Shown: positions 25,240 to 34,729, counted from the stretch's first letter. The stretch: 64,000 nucleotides of DNA from DASVRA01 sp036388855 (GCA_036388855.1 DASVRA010000007.1:1-64000); one strand, 5' to 3'. The notes: generated by a model from the letters alone, not told the origin. A program made the numbers and translations.

Positions 25240-27156
25240 ATGCCCGAGACTCCCCTCCTCGATCAGGTCCGCTCCCCCGCCGATACCCGCGGCTTCGCGC
25301 TGCCGCAGCTGAAGCAGCTGGCCGACGAGGTGCGGCTGGAGACCATCGACGCCGTCTCCCACACCGGCGGCCACCTCGGCGCGGGCCTTGGCGTGGTCGA
25401 GTTGACGGTGGCGCTCCACCACGTCTTCGACACGCCGCGCGACATCCTGATCTGGGACGTCGGCCACCAGGCCTATCCGCACAAGATCCTCACTGGCCGG
25501 CGCGAGCGCATCCGCACCCTGCGCCAGGGTGGGGGCCTCTCCGGCTTCACCAAGCGCGCTGAGAGCCAATACGATCCCTTCGGCGCCGCCCACGCCTCGA
25601 CCTCGATCTCCGCTGCTCTGGGCTTCTGCGCCGCCCGCGACCGCAAGGGCGAGGACCACAAGGTGGTGGCCGTGATCGGCGACGGGGCCATGAGCGCCGG
25701 CATGGCCTACGAGGCCATGAACAACGCCGCCGAAACCACCAAGCAGCTGATCGTGGTCCTCAACGACAACGACATGTCGATCGCGCCCCCGGTCGGCGGC
25801 ATGAGCAGCTACCTCGCGCGCTTGGTCTCCGGCGGCGCGTACCGCTCGTTCCGCAAGCTCGGCAAGACCGTCGCCGGCGCCCTGCCGCGCCCGCTCCAGG
25901 AGGCCGCGCGCAAGGCCGAGGAATACGCCCGCGGCATGGCAACGGGCGGCACCTTCTTCGAGGAGCTGGGCTTCTATTACGTCGGCCCGATCGACGGGCA
26001 CAACCTGAACGACCTCGTCCCGGTGCTGAAGAACGCCCGCGAGATGACCGGCCGCCCGGTGCTGGTGCACGTGGTCACCCGCAAGGGCCACGGCTACGGC
26101 CCCGCCGAAACCGCCGCCGACAAATACCACGGCGTGGTCAAGTTCGACGTGGTCACCGGCCAGCAGGCCAAGGCCGCCGTCGGCGGGCCGCCCAGCTACA
26201 CCAAGGTGTTCGCCCAGGAACTCGTCAAGCAGGCCGAGCGCGACGAGCGGATCGTCGCCATCACCGCCGCCATGCCGGCCGGCACGGGGCTTGACCTGTT
26301 TGCCCAGCGCTTCCCCGACCGCACCTTCGATGTCGGCATCGCCGAACAGCACGCCGTCACCTTCGCCGCCGGCTTGGCCGCCGACGGCATGAAGCCGTTC
26401 GCGGCCATCTATTCCACCTTCCTCCAGCGCGCCTACGACCAGGTCGTGCACGACGTGGCGATCCAAAGACTCCCCGTCCGTTTCGCCATCGACCGCGCCG
26501 GCCTAGTCGGCGCCGACGGCCCCACCCACGCCGGCTCCTTCGACATCGGCTACCTCGGCGCCCTCCCAGACTTTGTGCTGATGGCCGCCGCCGATGAGGC
26601 GGAGCTCGCCCGCATGGTCGCCACCTCCGCCGCCATCGATGACCGTCCCTCCGGCTTCCGCTTCCCGAGAGGGGAGGGGGTCGGCCTCCCGATTACCGAG
26701 ATCGCCGAACCGCTGGAGATCGGCCGCGGCCGCATCGTCCGCGAGGGAACGGCCGTCGCCATCCTGTCGCTGGGCGCGCGCCTGCAGGAATCCCTTCGCG
26801 CCGCCGACCTGCTGGCCGCGCGCGGCTTCTCCGCCACCGTCGCCGACGCCCGCTTCGCCAAGCCGCTCGACCACGACCTGATCGCCCGTCTCGCCCGCGA
26901 GCACGAAGCGCTGGTCACGGTTGAGGAAGGCGCCGTCGGCGGCTTCGGCGCCTTCGTGCTCCAGCATCTTGCGGCCGTGAGCATGCTCGACCGCGGCCTC
27001 AAGATCCGCACCCTCATCCTGCCCGACCGCTTCCAGGACCAGGACAAGCCTGACCTCATGTACCGCGAGGCCGGGCTCGACGCCGAGGGCATCGCCCGCG
27101 CCGCCCTCCACGCCCTCGGCGCCGACAACCTCTCAATGACGGGGCGGCGCGCGTGA
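25240..27156 (+). CDS. dxs: 1-deoxy-D-xylulose-5-phosphate synthase
   Basis: First committed enzyme of the MEP isoprenoid pathway, condensing pyruvate and glyceraldehyde 3-phosphate with thiamine diphosphate. The 638-residue product shows the thiamine site GDGAMSAGMAYEAMNN and LNDNDMSI, the DVGHQAYPHKILTGR block, the catalytic Glu region in FDVGIAEQHAVTFAAG, and a C-terminal transketolase domain with TVEEGAVGGFG. ATG at 25240 is used because the upstream frame runs into the family B repeat. Together with ispA it supplies isoprenoid precursors. Its stop overlaps the cupin start (GTGA). Confidence 0.97.
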   Translation: MPETPLLDQVRSPADTRGFALPQLKQLADEVRLETIDAVSHTGGHLGAGLGVVELTVALHHVFDTPRDILIWDVGHQAYPHKILTGRRERIRTLRQGGGLSGFTKRAESQYDPFGAAHASTSISAALGFCAARDRKGEDHKVVAVIGDGAMSAGMAYEAMNNAAETTKQLIVVLNDNDMSIAPPVGGMSSYLARLVSGGAYRSFRKLGKTVAGALPRPLQEAARKAEEYARGMATGGTFFEELGFYYVGPIDGHNLNDLVPVLKNAREMTGRPVLVHVVTRKGHGYGPAETAADKYHGVVKFDVVTGQQAKAAVGGPPSYTKVFAQELVKQAERDERIVAITAAMPAGTGLDLFAQRFPDRTFDVGIAEQHAVTFAAGLAADGMKPFAAIYSTFLQRAYDQVVHDVAIQRLPVRFAIDRAGLVGADGPTHAGSFDIGYLGALPDFVLMAAADEAELARMVATSAAIDDRPSGFRFPRGEGVGLPITEIAEPLEIGRGRIVREGTAVAILSLGARLQESLRAADLLAARGFSATVADARFAKPLDHDLIARLAREHEALVTVEEGAVGGFGAFVLQHLAAVSMLDRGLKIRTLILPDRFQDQDKPDLMYREAGLDAEGIARAALHALGADNLSMTGRRA

Positions 27157-27560
27157 AGCGGGGCGCGCTCCTCTGCGCCTTCGCCGCCGGCGCGGTTGTG
27201 GGCGCCGTAGCGGGGGCTGCGAGTTTGGCGGCGGCGCAGGCGCAGGTCCAGCGGCAGCTGCTCACCAAGATCGACGTGGCGGGGACGACGCGAGAGGCGC
27301 ACCTGGGCCTCGCCACCTTCCCCGACGGCGGCGCCATCGCGCCTCACACCCATCCTGGTGAGGAACTCTCCTACGTCATCTACGGCAACGTGCTCCTGAC
27401 GGTGGCGGGCCAGCCGCCACGGATGCTCAAGGCCGGTGAAACCTATGCGGTCCCCCGAGACACGGTGCACCAAGCCCGCGCGGTTCCCGGCCACGGCGCC
27501 CGCGTCGTCGCCGTCTGGATCTTGGACAAGGGCCAGCCGCTGGCGAAGCCCGCGCGCTGA
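27153..27560 (+). CDS. Secreted small cupin-domain protein
   Basis: A 135-residue protein with a signal peptide (cleavage near LAAAQA) and a single cupin barrel. The metal-site His residues are in PHTHPGEELSYVIYG (first motif) and the second motif region PRDTVHQARAVPGHG. Role unknown. GTG start at 27153 overlaps the dxs stop, so it should be translated with dxs even though a secreted cupin has no evident place in isoprenoid synthesis. Confidence 0.85.
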   Translation: MKRGALLCAFAAGAVVGAVAGAASLAAAQAQVQRQLLTKIDVAGTTREAHLGLATFPDGGAIAPHTHPGEELSYVIYGNVLLTVAGQPPRMLKAGETYAVPRDTVHQARAVPGHGARVVAVWILDKGQPLAKPAR

Positions 27561-27585
27561 GCCGCCCGCCGGTTCCGGCTGAGCC

Positions 27586-28626
27586 TCAGCCCGAAAATAC
27601 GAACACCCGCTCCGGCCTAAGCTTGGCGGAAGCGCCAATGGCGATTCCATCGGGCAGCGAGCCCCTGGCGTAATCGGCGTCGAACATGCTGCCGTCGCCG
27701 GCGCGGCATTCGCAGCGGATCGCGCCCCCCTTGATCAGGATATCGGCCACCGTGACCGGCAAGCCCTCGCCGTCGGCGGAGAGCCGGGTCTCGTGCGGGC
27801 GGAAGCGGGCGGTCGCCTCCCCGCGTACGCCGTTGGGATTGCCGAGCGGGGCGGCGAAGCCGTCGAAGCGGGCCTCACGACCTTCGACGCGGCAGGGCAG
27901 GGCGTTGGAGTCGCCCAGGAAATCGAAGACGAAGTCCGACGCGGGGGCGGCGTCCAGTTCCTCGGGCGTGCCGACCTGCTCGATCTTGCCCTGCTTGAGC
28001 ACGACCACCCTGTCGGCGAGGTCCATCGCCTCTTCCTGGTCGTGGGTGACGAAGATGGTGGTCACCCCGGTCTCGTCGTGGACCTTGCGCAGCCAGTGGC
28101 GCAGCTCCTTGCGCACCTTGGCGTCCAGCGCGCCGAACGGCTCGTCGAGCAACAGCAGGCGCGGTTCGATCGCCAGCGCGCGCGCCAGCGCCACGCGCTG
28201 GCGCTGGCCGCCGGAGAGCTGGGCCGGGTAGCGCTTGCCGAGGTCTTCTAGCTGGACCAGCGACAGCAGGCGGTTCACCCGCTTTTCGCACTCAGCCTTG
28301 GACGGCCGTTCGCGGGCCGGCCGCACGCGCAGGCCGAAGCCGATGTTCCTGGCCACGCTCATGTGACGGAACAGGGCGTAGTGCTGGAACACCATGCCCA
28401 CGCGGCGCTGGCGCGGGGTGAGCTTGAGGAAGTCCTCGCCGTCGAAGCTGACGCCGCCGCTCTCGGGCGTCTCCAGCCCGGCGATCACGCGCAGCAGGGT
28501 GGTCTTGCCCGAGCCCGAGGGGCCGAGCAGCGCCAGGAACTCGCCGGGTTTGGCTTCAAGCGAGACGCCATTCAGCGCGGGGAAGCGCGCGAAGCTCTTG
28601 GTGATGTTTTCGACCGTCAGGCTCAT
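27586..28626 (-). CDS. cysA: Sulfate/thiosulfate ABC transporter ATP-binding protein CysA
   Basis: ATPase of the sulfate importer, 346 residues. Walker A GPSGSGKTT, Q-loop FQHYALFRH, signature LSGGQRQRVALARAL, Walker B LLLDEPFGALD and switch His VTHDQEEA are all present, followed by a C-terminal TOBE-type regulatory region. Last gene of the sulfate operon on this strand, 13 bases after cysW. The context of two sulfate-binding proteins fixes the substrate call. Confidence 0.94.
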   Translation of the reverse strand: MSLTVENITKSFARFPALNGVSLEAKPGEFLALLGPSGSGKTTLLRVIAGLETPESGGVSFDGEDFLKLTPRQRRVGMVFQHYALFRHMSVARNIGFGLRVRPARERPSKAECEKRVNRLLSLVQLEDLGKRYPAQLSGGQRQRVALARALAIEPRLLLLDEPFGALDAKVRKELRHWLRKVHDETGVTTIFVTHDQEEAMDLADRVVVLKQGKIEQVGTPEELDAAPASDFVFDFLGDSNALPCRVEGREARFDGFAAPLGNPNGVRGEATARFRPHETRLSADGEGLPVTVADILIKGGAIRCECRAGDGSMFDADYARGSLPDGIAIGASAKLRPERVFVFSG

Positions 28627-28639
28627 GGATGTCTCGAAT

Positions 28640-29482
28640 TTAGTGCCGGCGCGAGGCGGCGAGTTCGCCGGAGAAGCGCCACTCCAGCGTGGTCTTGACG
28701 ATCAGGGTGACGAGCGCGAGCCCGGCCAGCAGCGAGGCCACGGAGAAGGCGCCCAGGATGTCGTAGTCGTTGTAGAGGACCTCGACGTGCAGGGGCATGG
28801 TGTTGGTCAGGCCGCGGATGTGGCCGGAGACCACGCTGACTGCGCCGAATTCGCCCATCGCCCGGGCGTTGCAGAGCAGCACCCCGTAGAGCAGCGCCCA
28901 TTTGATGTTCGGCAGGGTGACGCTGAAGAAGGTGCGCCAGCCGGAGGCGCCGAGCGTGACCGCCGCGGTTTCCTCGTCGGCGCCCTGGTCCTGCATCAGC
29001 GGGATCAGCTCGCGCGCCACGAAGGGCAGGGTGACGAACATGGTCGCCAGCACCAGGCCCGGCAGCGCGAAGACGATCTTGAGGTCGCGGTCCTGCAGCC
29101 ACTCGCCGAACCAGCCGCTCGCGCCGAACAGCAGGATCCAGACCGTGCCGGAGATCACCGGCGAGATGGAGAAGGGCAGATCGATCAGGCTGAGCAGCAG
29201 CCCCTTGCCCTTGAAGTCGAACCTGGCGATCAGCCACGCCGCCGCCACGCCGAACACCGCGTTCAGCGGCACCGCGATGGCGGCGACGATAAAGGTCATC
29301 CGGATCGCCGCCAGCGCGTCGGGCTCCTTGATCGCCGCCATCAGCGGCGCCACGCCCTTGCGCAGCGCCTCCACGAACACGGTGCCGAGCGGCATCAGGA
29401 TGATCAGCGCCATCCAGGCCGCAGTGGTCAGGATCAGCAGCCAGGCGCCGATGTCGGCCTTGCGCGGCGCGGAGGTCCTCAT
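28640..29482 (-). CDS. cysW: Sulfate ABC transporter permease CysW
   Basis: A 280-residue inner-membrane permease with six helices and the transport loop EETAAVTLGASGWRTFF; DLPFSISPVISG and the MGEFGAVSVVSGHI segment are CysW-type. The ATG at 29482 overlaps the cysT stop as ATGA. Longer open frame upstream is antisense noise over cysT and the binding-protein gene. Confidence 0.94.
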   Translation of the reverse strand: MRTSAPRKADIGAWLLILTTAAWMALIILMPLGTVFVEALRKGVAPLMAAIKEPDALAAIRMTFIVAAIAVPLNAVFGVAAAWLIARFDFKGKGLLLSLIDLPFSISPVISGTVWILLFGASGWFGEWLQDRDLKIVFALPGLVLATMFVTLPFVARELIPLMQDQGADEETAAVTLGASGWRTFFSVTLPNIKWALLYGVLLCNARAMGEFGAVSVVSGHIRGLTNTMPLHVEVLYNDYDILGAFSVASLLAGLALVTLIVKTTLEWRFSGELAASRRH

Positions 29483-30339
29483 CGCGTCCCCCTCCGGCTG
29501 AGCAGCAACTGGGTGAAGTTGATCACCAGCAGCACCGCGAAGGAGAGGATCAGCATCGCCAGGCCCACGGAAGCCGCGCCGGAGTAGTCGAACTGCTCCA
29601 GCTTGGTGATGATCAGCAGCGGCGCGATCTCGCTCTTGTAGGGCATGTTGCCGGCGATGAAGATCACCGAGCCGTACTCTCCGACCGCGCGGGCGAAGGC
29701 CAGCGAGAAGGCGGTGATCACCGCCGGCCACAGCGCCGGCAGGATCACCTTGGTGATGCGCTGGAGCGGGCGGGCGCCAAGCGTCTGAGCGGCTTCCTCG
29801 ACCTCGGCGTCGAAGTCCTGCAGCACCGGCTGGACCGTGCGCACGATGAACGGCAGGCCGACGAACACCAGCGCGAGCCAGATGCCGATCGGCGTGTAGG
29901 CGATCTTCACCCCCAGCGGCGCGAACAGCTTCCCGATCGCGCCGTTGGGCGCGTAGATCGTGGTCAGCGCGATGCCGGCCACCGCGGTCGGCAGGGCGAA
30001 GGGCAGATCGACCATGGCGTCGACGAGCCGCTTGCCGGGGAATTCGTAGCGCACCAGCACCCAGGTGACGACCAGCCCCATCACCACGTTGACCATGGCC
30101 GCGAGGAAGGAGACGCCGAAGCTGAGACGCAGCGCGTTGAGCACCCGCCGGTCGGTGACCGTCTCCCAGAAGCCGGAGAGGCCATGCTCCCAGGGGCGCG
30201 CGACCAGCGCCGCCAGCGGGATCAGCACCACGAAGCTCAGGTAGATCAGGGTGAAGCCCAGCGCCAGGCGGAAGCCCGGGAGCACGTTGGGCTCGCGAAA
30301 GCGCCAACGCGGAGGGGCGGCGTAGGTGAGTTGCGGCAC
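29479..30339 (-). CDS. cysT: Sulfate ABC transporter permease CysT (CysU)
   Basis: A 286-residue permease with six helices, the block DLPFALPTAVAGIAL, the loop EEAAQTLGARPLQRI, and AVGEYGSVIFIAGNMP, all typical of CysT/CysU. GTG start at 30339 follows the TAA of the binding-protein gene with no spacer, so expression is coupled. It pairs with CysW to form the channel. Confidence 0.94.
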   Translation of the reverse strand: MPQLTYAAPPRWRFREPNVLPGFRLALGFTLIYLSFVVLIPLAALVARPWEHGLSGFWETVTDRRVLNALRLSFGVSFLAAMVNVVMGLVVTWVLVRYEFPGKRLVDAMVDLPFALPTAVAGIALTTIYAPNGAIGKLFAPLGVKIAYTPIGIWLALVFVGLPFIVRTVQPVLQDFDAEVEEAAQTLGARPLQRITKVILPALWPAVITAFSLAFARAVGEYGSVIFIAGNMPYKSEIAPLLIITKLEQFDYSGAASVGLAMLILSFAVLLVINFTQLLLSRRGTR

Positions 30340-31368
30340 TTAGGCGCCCTTGTAGATCGCGTCGAAGACGCCGCCGTCGGCGAAGTGGGTCTTCTGCGCA
30401 TTCGGCCAGCCGCCGAAGTCGGCGATGGACACGAGTTGCAGCTGCGGGAACTTCGACGCGGCCGCGCCTGCCGCGGCGGCGTTGCGCGGGCGGTAATGGT
30501 GCTTGGCGGCCAAGGCCTGGGCGGCGGGTTCGTAGAGGTAGCGTAGGTAGGCCTCGGCGGCCTTGCGCGTGCCCTTCTTGTCGACCACCGCGTCGACCAC
30601 CGCCACGGACGGCTCGGCCAGGATCGACAGGCTGGGGACGACCATCTCCAGCTTGTCGGCGCCCAACTCCTCGATGGCGAGGAAGGCCTCGTTTTCCCAA
30701 GCCAGCAGCACGTCGCCGATGCCGCGCTGGGCGAAGGTGGTGGTGGCGCCGCGCGCGCCGGAGTCGAGCACCGGCACATGCTTGTAGAGCTGGGTGATGT
30801 AGGCCTTGGCCGCGTCGGCCGAGCCGCCCTGGCGCCGCTCGACCCAGGCCCAGCCGGCCAGATAGTTCCAGCGCGCGCCGCCCGAGGTCTTTGGATTGGG
30901 CGTGATCACCTCCACGCCCGGCTTGATCAGGTCGCCCCAATCGCGGATGCCCTTGGGGTTGCCCTTGCGCACCAGGAACACGATGGTCGAGGTGTAGGGG
31001 GCGCTGTTGTTGGGCAGCCGCGCCTCCCAGTCTTTGGCGATCAGTCCCTTGGCCGCGATCTGGTCCACGTCACCGGCCAGCGCCAGGGTGACCACGTCAG
31101 CCTGCAGCCCGTCGATCACCGCGCGCGCCTGCTTGCCCGAACCGCCGTGAGACTGCTCGACCGTGACCGCTCCGCCGCCGCCCTTGCTCCATTGCTGAGG
31201 GAACAGGGCGTTGTAGTCCTTGTAGAATTCGCGCGTCGGGTCGTAGCTGACGTTGAGCAGCCGCGAGGCCGCTCCGCCCGAAGCCGCGCCGCCTTTCGGC
31301 TTGGTGCAGGCGGCGGCGGCAAGCGCCGCGCCGGACGCGATCAGCGCCCGCCGGTTCATCAGGTTCAT
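30340..31368 (-). CDS. Sulfate-binding protein 1 (lipoprotein)
   Basis: Periplasmic sulfate receptor of 342 residues with a lipoprotein signal (ALAAAAC). Family signatures are SYDPTREFYKDYN, QSHGGSGKQARAV, and PNPKTSGGARWNYLAGW, followed by TTFAQRGIGDVLLAWENEA. The ATG at 31368 has GGAAGGG about 7 bases upstream. It is a paralog of the receptor encoded at 31.7-32.8 kb, but membrane-anchored. The 98 bases upstream are AT-rich (for example TACTTTACATC on this strand) and may hold its own promoter. Confidence 0.93.
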   Translation of the reverse strand: MNLMNRRALIASGAALAAAACTKPKGGAASGGAASRLLNVSYDPTREFYKDYNALFPQQWSKGGGGAVTVEQSHGGSGKQARAVIDGLQADVVTLALAGDVDQIAAKGLIAKDWEARLPNNSAPYTSTIVFLVRKGNPKGIRDWGDLIKPGVEVITPNPKTSGGARWNYLAGWAWVERRQGGSADAAKAYITQLYKHVPVLDSGARGATTTFAQRGIGDVLLAWENEAFLAIEELGADKLEMVVPSLSILAEPSVAVVDAVVDKKGTRKAAEAYLRYLYEPAAQALAAKHHYRPRNAAAAGAAASKFPQLQLVSIADFGGWPNAQKTHFADGGVFDAIYKGA

Positions 31369-31466
31369 CGGTTGACCCTTCCAGCCAAAGAGCAGCGGTG
31401 ATGAAGCACGACAAATCCTAGATGTAAAGTAGGAACAGTAGGGTTGCTTGTCCGTCCGCTTCTCCT

Positions 31467-31709
31467 TCACGCCGCCTGGGACACGAAAGCAGCAAGCCAG
31501 ACGAAGAGCGTTTCCAGACCCACCTGGAAAAACGGCAGCGCCAGCAGGAAGGCGGCGAACAGCAGCAGTTCGTCCTGGGTGCGCGGGTCGGCCAGCCACT
31601 CTCGCATGGTCGCCGGTTCGGGCGCGCGAGGAGGTGGAGCCGGGCGGCCGCGGCTGGACGGCGCCCGGCTCCTTCGCACGAGCCGAGAAAGGCGGCCGGC
31701 GAAACGCAT
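31467..31709 (-). CDS. Small membrane protein between the two sulfate-binding genes
   Basis: An 80-residue frame that starts 3 bases after the stop of sulfate-binding protein 2. An Arg/Pro-rich N-terminal half is followed by REWLADPRTQDELLLFAAF and one or two hydrophobic helices. An internal ATG at 31607 would give a 46-residue protein comprising only this conserved-looking part. No SD precedes either start. Function unknown; a role in sulfate uptake is suggested only by position. Confidence 0.42.
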   Translation of the reverse strand: MRFAGRLSRLVRRSRAPSSRGRPAPPPRAPEPATMREWLADPRTQDELLLFAAFLLALPFFQVGLETLFVWLAAFVSQAA

Positions 31710-31712
31710 GGG

Positions 31713-32756
31713 TCAGCGGGCGTAGATCTTGTCGAACACGCCGCCGTCGTTGAAGTGCGTCGCCTGGGCCTTGCGCCAGCCGCCGAAGGACTGGTTCACG
31801 GTGACCATGGGGATGCGCTTGAACTTGCCGGCGTACTTGCCGAAGGCGGCGTCGTTGCCCGGGCGGAAGTGGTTCCTGCCGATCAGGTCCTGGGCGACGG
31901 GGCTGTAGAGGAAGTTGAGGTAACCCTCGGCCACCGTGCGGGTCTTCTTCCGGTCGGCGTTCCTGTCGACCAGCGACACCGGAGGCTCCGCCCGGATCGA
32001 GATCGACGGATAGACGATCTGGAACTTGCCCTGGCCCATCTCCTCCATGGCGAGGTAGGCTTCGTTCTCCCAGGCCAGCAGAACGTCGCCGATGCCGCGC
32101 TGGGCGAAGGTGGTGGTGGCGCCGCGCGCGCCGGTGTCGAGCACGGGGACGTGCTTGTACAGCTCGGTGATGAAGCCCTGCTCCTTGCCGGCCCCCAGGT
32201 TCTTCGACGCCCAGGCCCAGGCGGCGAGATAGTTCCAGCGCGCGCCGCCCGAGGTCTTGGGGTTGGGGGTGATCACGTCGATGCCCGGTTTGGTCAGGTC
32301 GCCCCAGTCGCGGATCTTCCAGGGGTTCCCCTTCTTGACCAGGAACACGATGGTCGAGGTGTAGGGGCAGGAGTTCTCCGGCAGGCGCGACTGCCAGTTC
32401 CTGGCGATCAGCTTACGGTCGGCTATCTCGTCGATGTCGTAGGCGAGCGCCAGGGTGACCACGTCGGCGGGCAGGCCGTCGATCACCGCGCGGGCCTGCT
32501 TGCCCGAGCCGCCGTGCGACTGGTTGATGGCGATGGTCTGGCCGGTCTTGCTCCGCCACCAGTTGATGTAGGCGGCATTCACCGCCTTGTAGAGCTCGCG
32601 CGTCGGGTCGTAGCTGACGTTGAGCAGGGTCAGCGGCTTGCCGGCCGCCTCGGCGGGCGAGGTGATCAGGGCCGGGGCGGCGAGCGCGGCGCCCGCGCCG
32701 GCCGCGCCGGTGAGGATGGTGCGCCGCGACAGCTGGCGCTTGAGGTCGATCGTCAT
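31713..32756 (-). CDS. sbp: Sulfate-binding protein 2 (soluble, Tat-type signal)
   Basis: A 347-residue sulfate receptor whose signal contains SRRTILTG and ends near PAEAAG, suggesting Tat or Sec export as a free periplasmic protein. It carries the same family blocks as receptor 1: SYDPTRELYKAVN, QSHGGSGKQARAV, PNPKTSGGARWNYLAAW. Lies between the porin gene (29 bases upstream) and the small membrane protein gene. The two receptors differ in anchoring and may differ in affinity or oxyanion preference. Confidence 0.94.
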   Translation of the reverse strand: MTIDLKRQLSRRTILTGAAGAGAALAAPALITSPAEAAGKPLTLLNVSYDPTRELYKAVNAAYINWWRSKTGQTIAINQSHGGSGKQARAVIDGLPADVVTLALAYDIDEIADRKLIARNWQSRLPENSCPYTSTIVFLVKKGNPWKIRDWGDLTKPGIDVITPNPKTSGGARWNYLAAWAWASKNLGAGKEQGFITELYKHVPVLDTGARGATTTFAQRGIGDVLLAWENEAYLAMEEMGQGKFQIVYPSISIRAEPPVSLVDRNADRKKTRTVAEGYLNFLYSPVAQDLIGRNHFRPGNDAAFGKYAGKFKRIPMVTVNQSFGGWRKAQATHFNDGGVFDKIYAR

Positions 32757-32785
32757 GTGACGAGGCTCCGGGTGTGTGGGTTTGT

Positions 32786-34438
32786 CTAGAAGGCGAGTTG
32801 GCTGCGGACGGCGATCGCGTCGTACTCTTGGCCGATCTGCAGGCCCGCGGAGTTCAGCCGGTCGATGTCGACGTGCTGGTAGTCGAACATGAAGCGGATC
32901 GCCGTGTTCAGGTACCAGTTGAGGCCCAGCGTCCAGATCTCCTGCTCGCCCCCTCGGATGCCGCCGAGCGGCGTGGCCAGGCCGGCGTCACCTTCCTCGT
33001 CGTTCAGGTCGATCACCGAGTAGCGCGCCGCCAGTTCGAAGGCGCCCCACTGGTTGGCCTTGGCGTCGAACGGCTTGGCCGGCGCCGGCGCGCCCCAGCT
33101 CGCCGTCTCGGCGTTCCACTTGCGCGGCTCTTTGGAGAGCACCCAGCTGCCCTGGACGTAGAAGCCGTTGAAGCGCGGGTTCGACAGCGTCGAGAGCCGC
33201 CGCTCGATGCCGATGTTGAAGTACTCGGCCTCGAGCAGGAACTGCTTCTTCTGCAGCCCGAGTTCCAGGCCCAGGTGGTAGGCGCCGTCGGCGTCGATGG
33301 CCCCGGTGTCCACCAGGCGCGTCGCATCCACCGTCAGCTCAGGACGGTCGCGCAGCTGGATCGGGAAGAACACGGTCGCGGTCGGTCCGGCGTCCGCCAC
33401 CTGCGACACCAGCGAGGCGTTGGCGCCCACGTGCAGGCGCCAGTCCTCGCCCTTGAGCGGGGTGTAGGCCAGGCGGCCGGTGAAGCCGAGCTGCTCGTCG
33501 AACGACTGGGTGTTGAAGCCGCTGGCGGCGGTGTTCAGGGTCGAGACGACCGGGCCGGTGAGCGCGAAGGCGGCCAGGTACTTGTCGCCGCTGGCGGCCA
33601 GCTGGACGCCGGTGCGGCGGTCGCCGCCGGCCAGCGTGCGGGCGATCTCGGCCGGGGCCGGGCGCTCCAGGAACAGCATGCCGTTGGTCGAGGTGGCGTC
33701 GGCCAGGCCGACCAGCGGCGGGAAGGCCCCCACCCGCAGGCGGAACGGCTTCTTGCCGGCGTATTCGAGCCAAAGCTCCTGGATCTTGCCGGCGTCCTCG
33801 GAGCCCGTGCCGCCGAAGTCGTAGAGCAGGTTGTAGTTGAAGTCGCCGAACATCTTGCCGCCGATGCCGATGCGGGCGCGGCGGAAGTTCGTGCCGGCGT
33901 TCAGGTCCCGCGCGCGGGGATCGGTCTGGGCGGCGGGAACCTCGTCCTGGAAATAGGTCGCCGCGTCGAACTGCATCACCCCCTGAAGGTTGGCGGTGAA
34001 CCGGCCGTCGGCGCTCTGGATCGAGGGCTTGGCGCCCGCGATCACCACCCGGTCCTGGGCCGCGGCGGTGTCGCGCACCTCCTTGAAGCCCGAGGACATG
34101 GCGGTCTTCAGGTCGCCGAGCTGTTCGTTCAATTGGTCGAGCGCCGCCTGTTGCGCCTCCAGCCGGCGCTGCAGGTCGTAGATCTTCTCGTCGCGTGGAT
34201 CGACGGGGCCGATCGGCCGCGCGGCCGGCGCGGTGGCGACCGTAGCGCGCGCCGAATCGCCTGTGGGCGCGGCTTCGGTCGAGGCAGCGCTCGTGGGCGT
34301 GTCCTCGGTGTTGAAGGTGGCGTCTGGCGTCGGCTGAGACGTGTCCTGCGCCCAGGCTCCCGAACCCATACCCAGCGCCGCCGTGGCCAGGGCGGTCGCC
34401 GCCAGCCAAACCGCACGGCGCGAACTCGCGTGCCTCAT
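32786..34438 (-). CDS. Outer-membrane porin of the OprP/OprO (phosphate-selective porin) family
   Basis: A 550-residue protein: signal peptide (ending GAWAQ), a disordered Thr/Ala/Pro segment, a short coiled coil (IYDLQRRLEAQQAALDQLNE, about residues 87-110), then a 16-strand-type barrel (YNLLYDFGGTGSEDAGKIQE; closing SQLAF with terminal Phe). OprP-type porins carry anions such as phosphate. Here the gene heads a sulfate import operon, so an oxyanion channel feeding sulfate or sulfonates is inferred. ATG at 34438 has GAGGGGG upstream. Confidence 0.88.
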   Translation of the reverse strand: MRHASSRRAVWLAATALATAALGMGSGAWAQDTSQPTPDATFNTEDTPTSAASTEAAPTGDSARATVATAPAARPIGPVDPRDEKIYDLQRRLEAQQAALDQLNEQLGDLKTAMSSGFKEVRDTAAAQDRVVIAGAKPSIQSADGRFTANLQGVMQFDAATYFQDEVPAAQTDPRARDLNAGTNFRRARIGIGGKMFGDFNYNLLYDFGGTGSEDAGKIQELWLEYAGKKPFRLRVGAFPPLVGLADATSTNGMLFLERPAPAEIARTLAGGDRRTGVQLAASGDKYLAAFALTGPVVSTLNTAASGFNTQSFDEQLGFTGRLAYTPLKGEDWRLHVGANASLVSQVADAGPTATVFFPIQLRDRPELTVDATRLVDTGAIDADGAYHLGLELGLQKKQFLLEAEYFNIGIERRLSTLSNPRFNGFYVQGSWVLSKEPRKWNAETASWGAPAPAKPFDAKANQWGAFELAARYSVIDLNDEEGDAGLATPLGGIRGGEQEIWTLGLNWYLNTAIRFMFDYQHVDIDRLNSAGLQIGQEYDAIAVRSQLAF

Positions 34439-34729
34439 CGTAAAGCCCCCTCTTTGCGGCCTCGCCGCTTGTGCAGCGGCTACAAAGCCGACAATGCAGA
34501 CTGAATCAATAGGAATTATGCAGTTACTGCTCCTGGACCGACGGGTCGAGCCCCGTCCGAGGATTTCATCTGTCCGCATCATTCGCCCCTCCTGAGGATT
34601 GCTCCCGTGGGGCTAGCGCCGCCGCGTGACGGTTTGACGAAGCTGTGGCAGGCCGTCGCCATGAGCTCGGATTCGGCGCTTCGAAACCGCGGATGACGGC
34701 GAGCGCCCCAGCCGCTAGAGCCCCGCACG
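34439..34729. promoter_or_regulatory. Divergent promoter region between the sulfate operon and prfA
   Basis: A 291-base gap between the porin and prfA. Its left part (about 34470-34540) is clearly AT-richer than the surroundings (for example GAATCAATAGGAATTATGCA), as expected for a regulated promoter of the porin-led operon. I could not assign a specific regulator motif. The right part is GC-rich and presumably holds the prfA promoter. Confidence 0.4.

Noticed and set aside
28640..30940. A single 766-codon frame running through cysW, cysT and part of the receptor gene
   Set aside because: Only the last 280 codons code for CysW; the rest is out of frame with cysT, and the ATGA overlap at 29479-29482 sets the real start.
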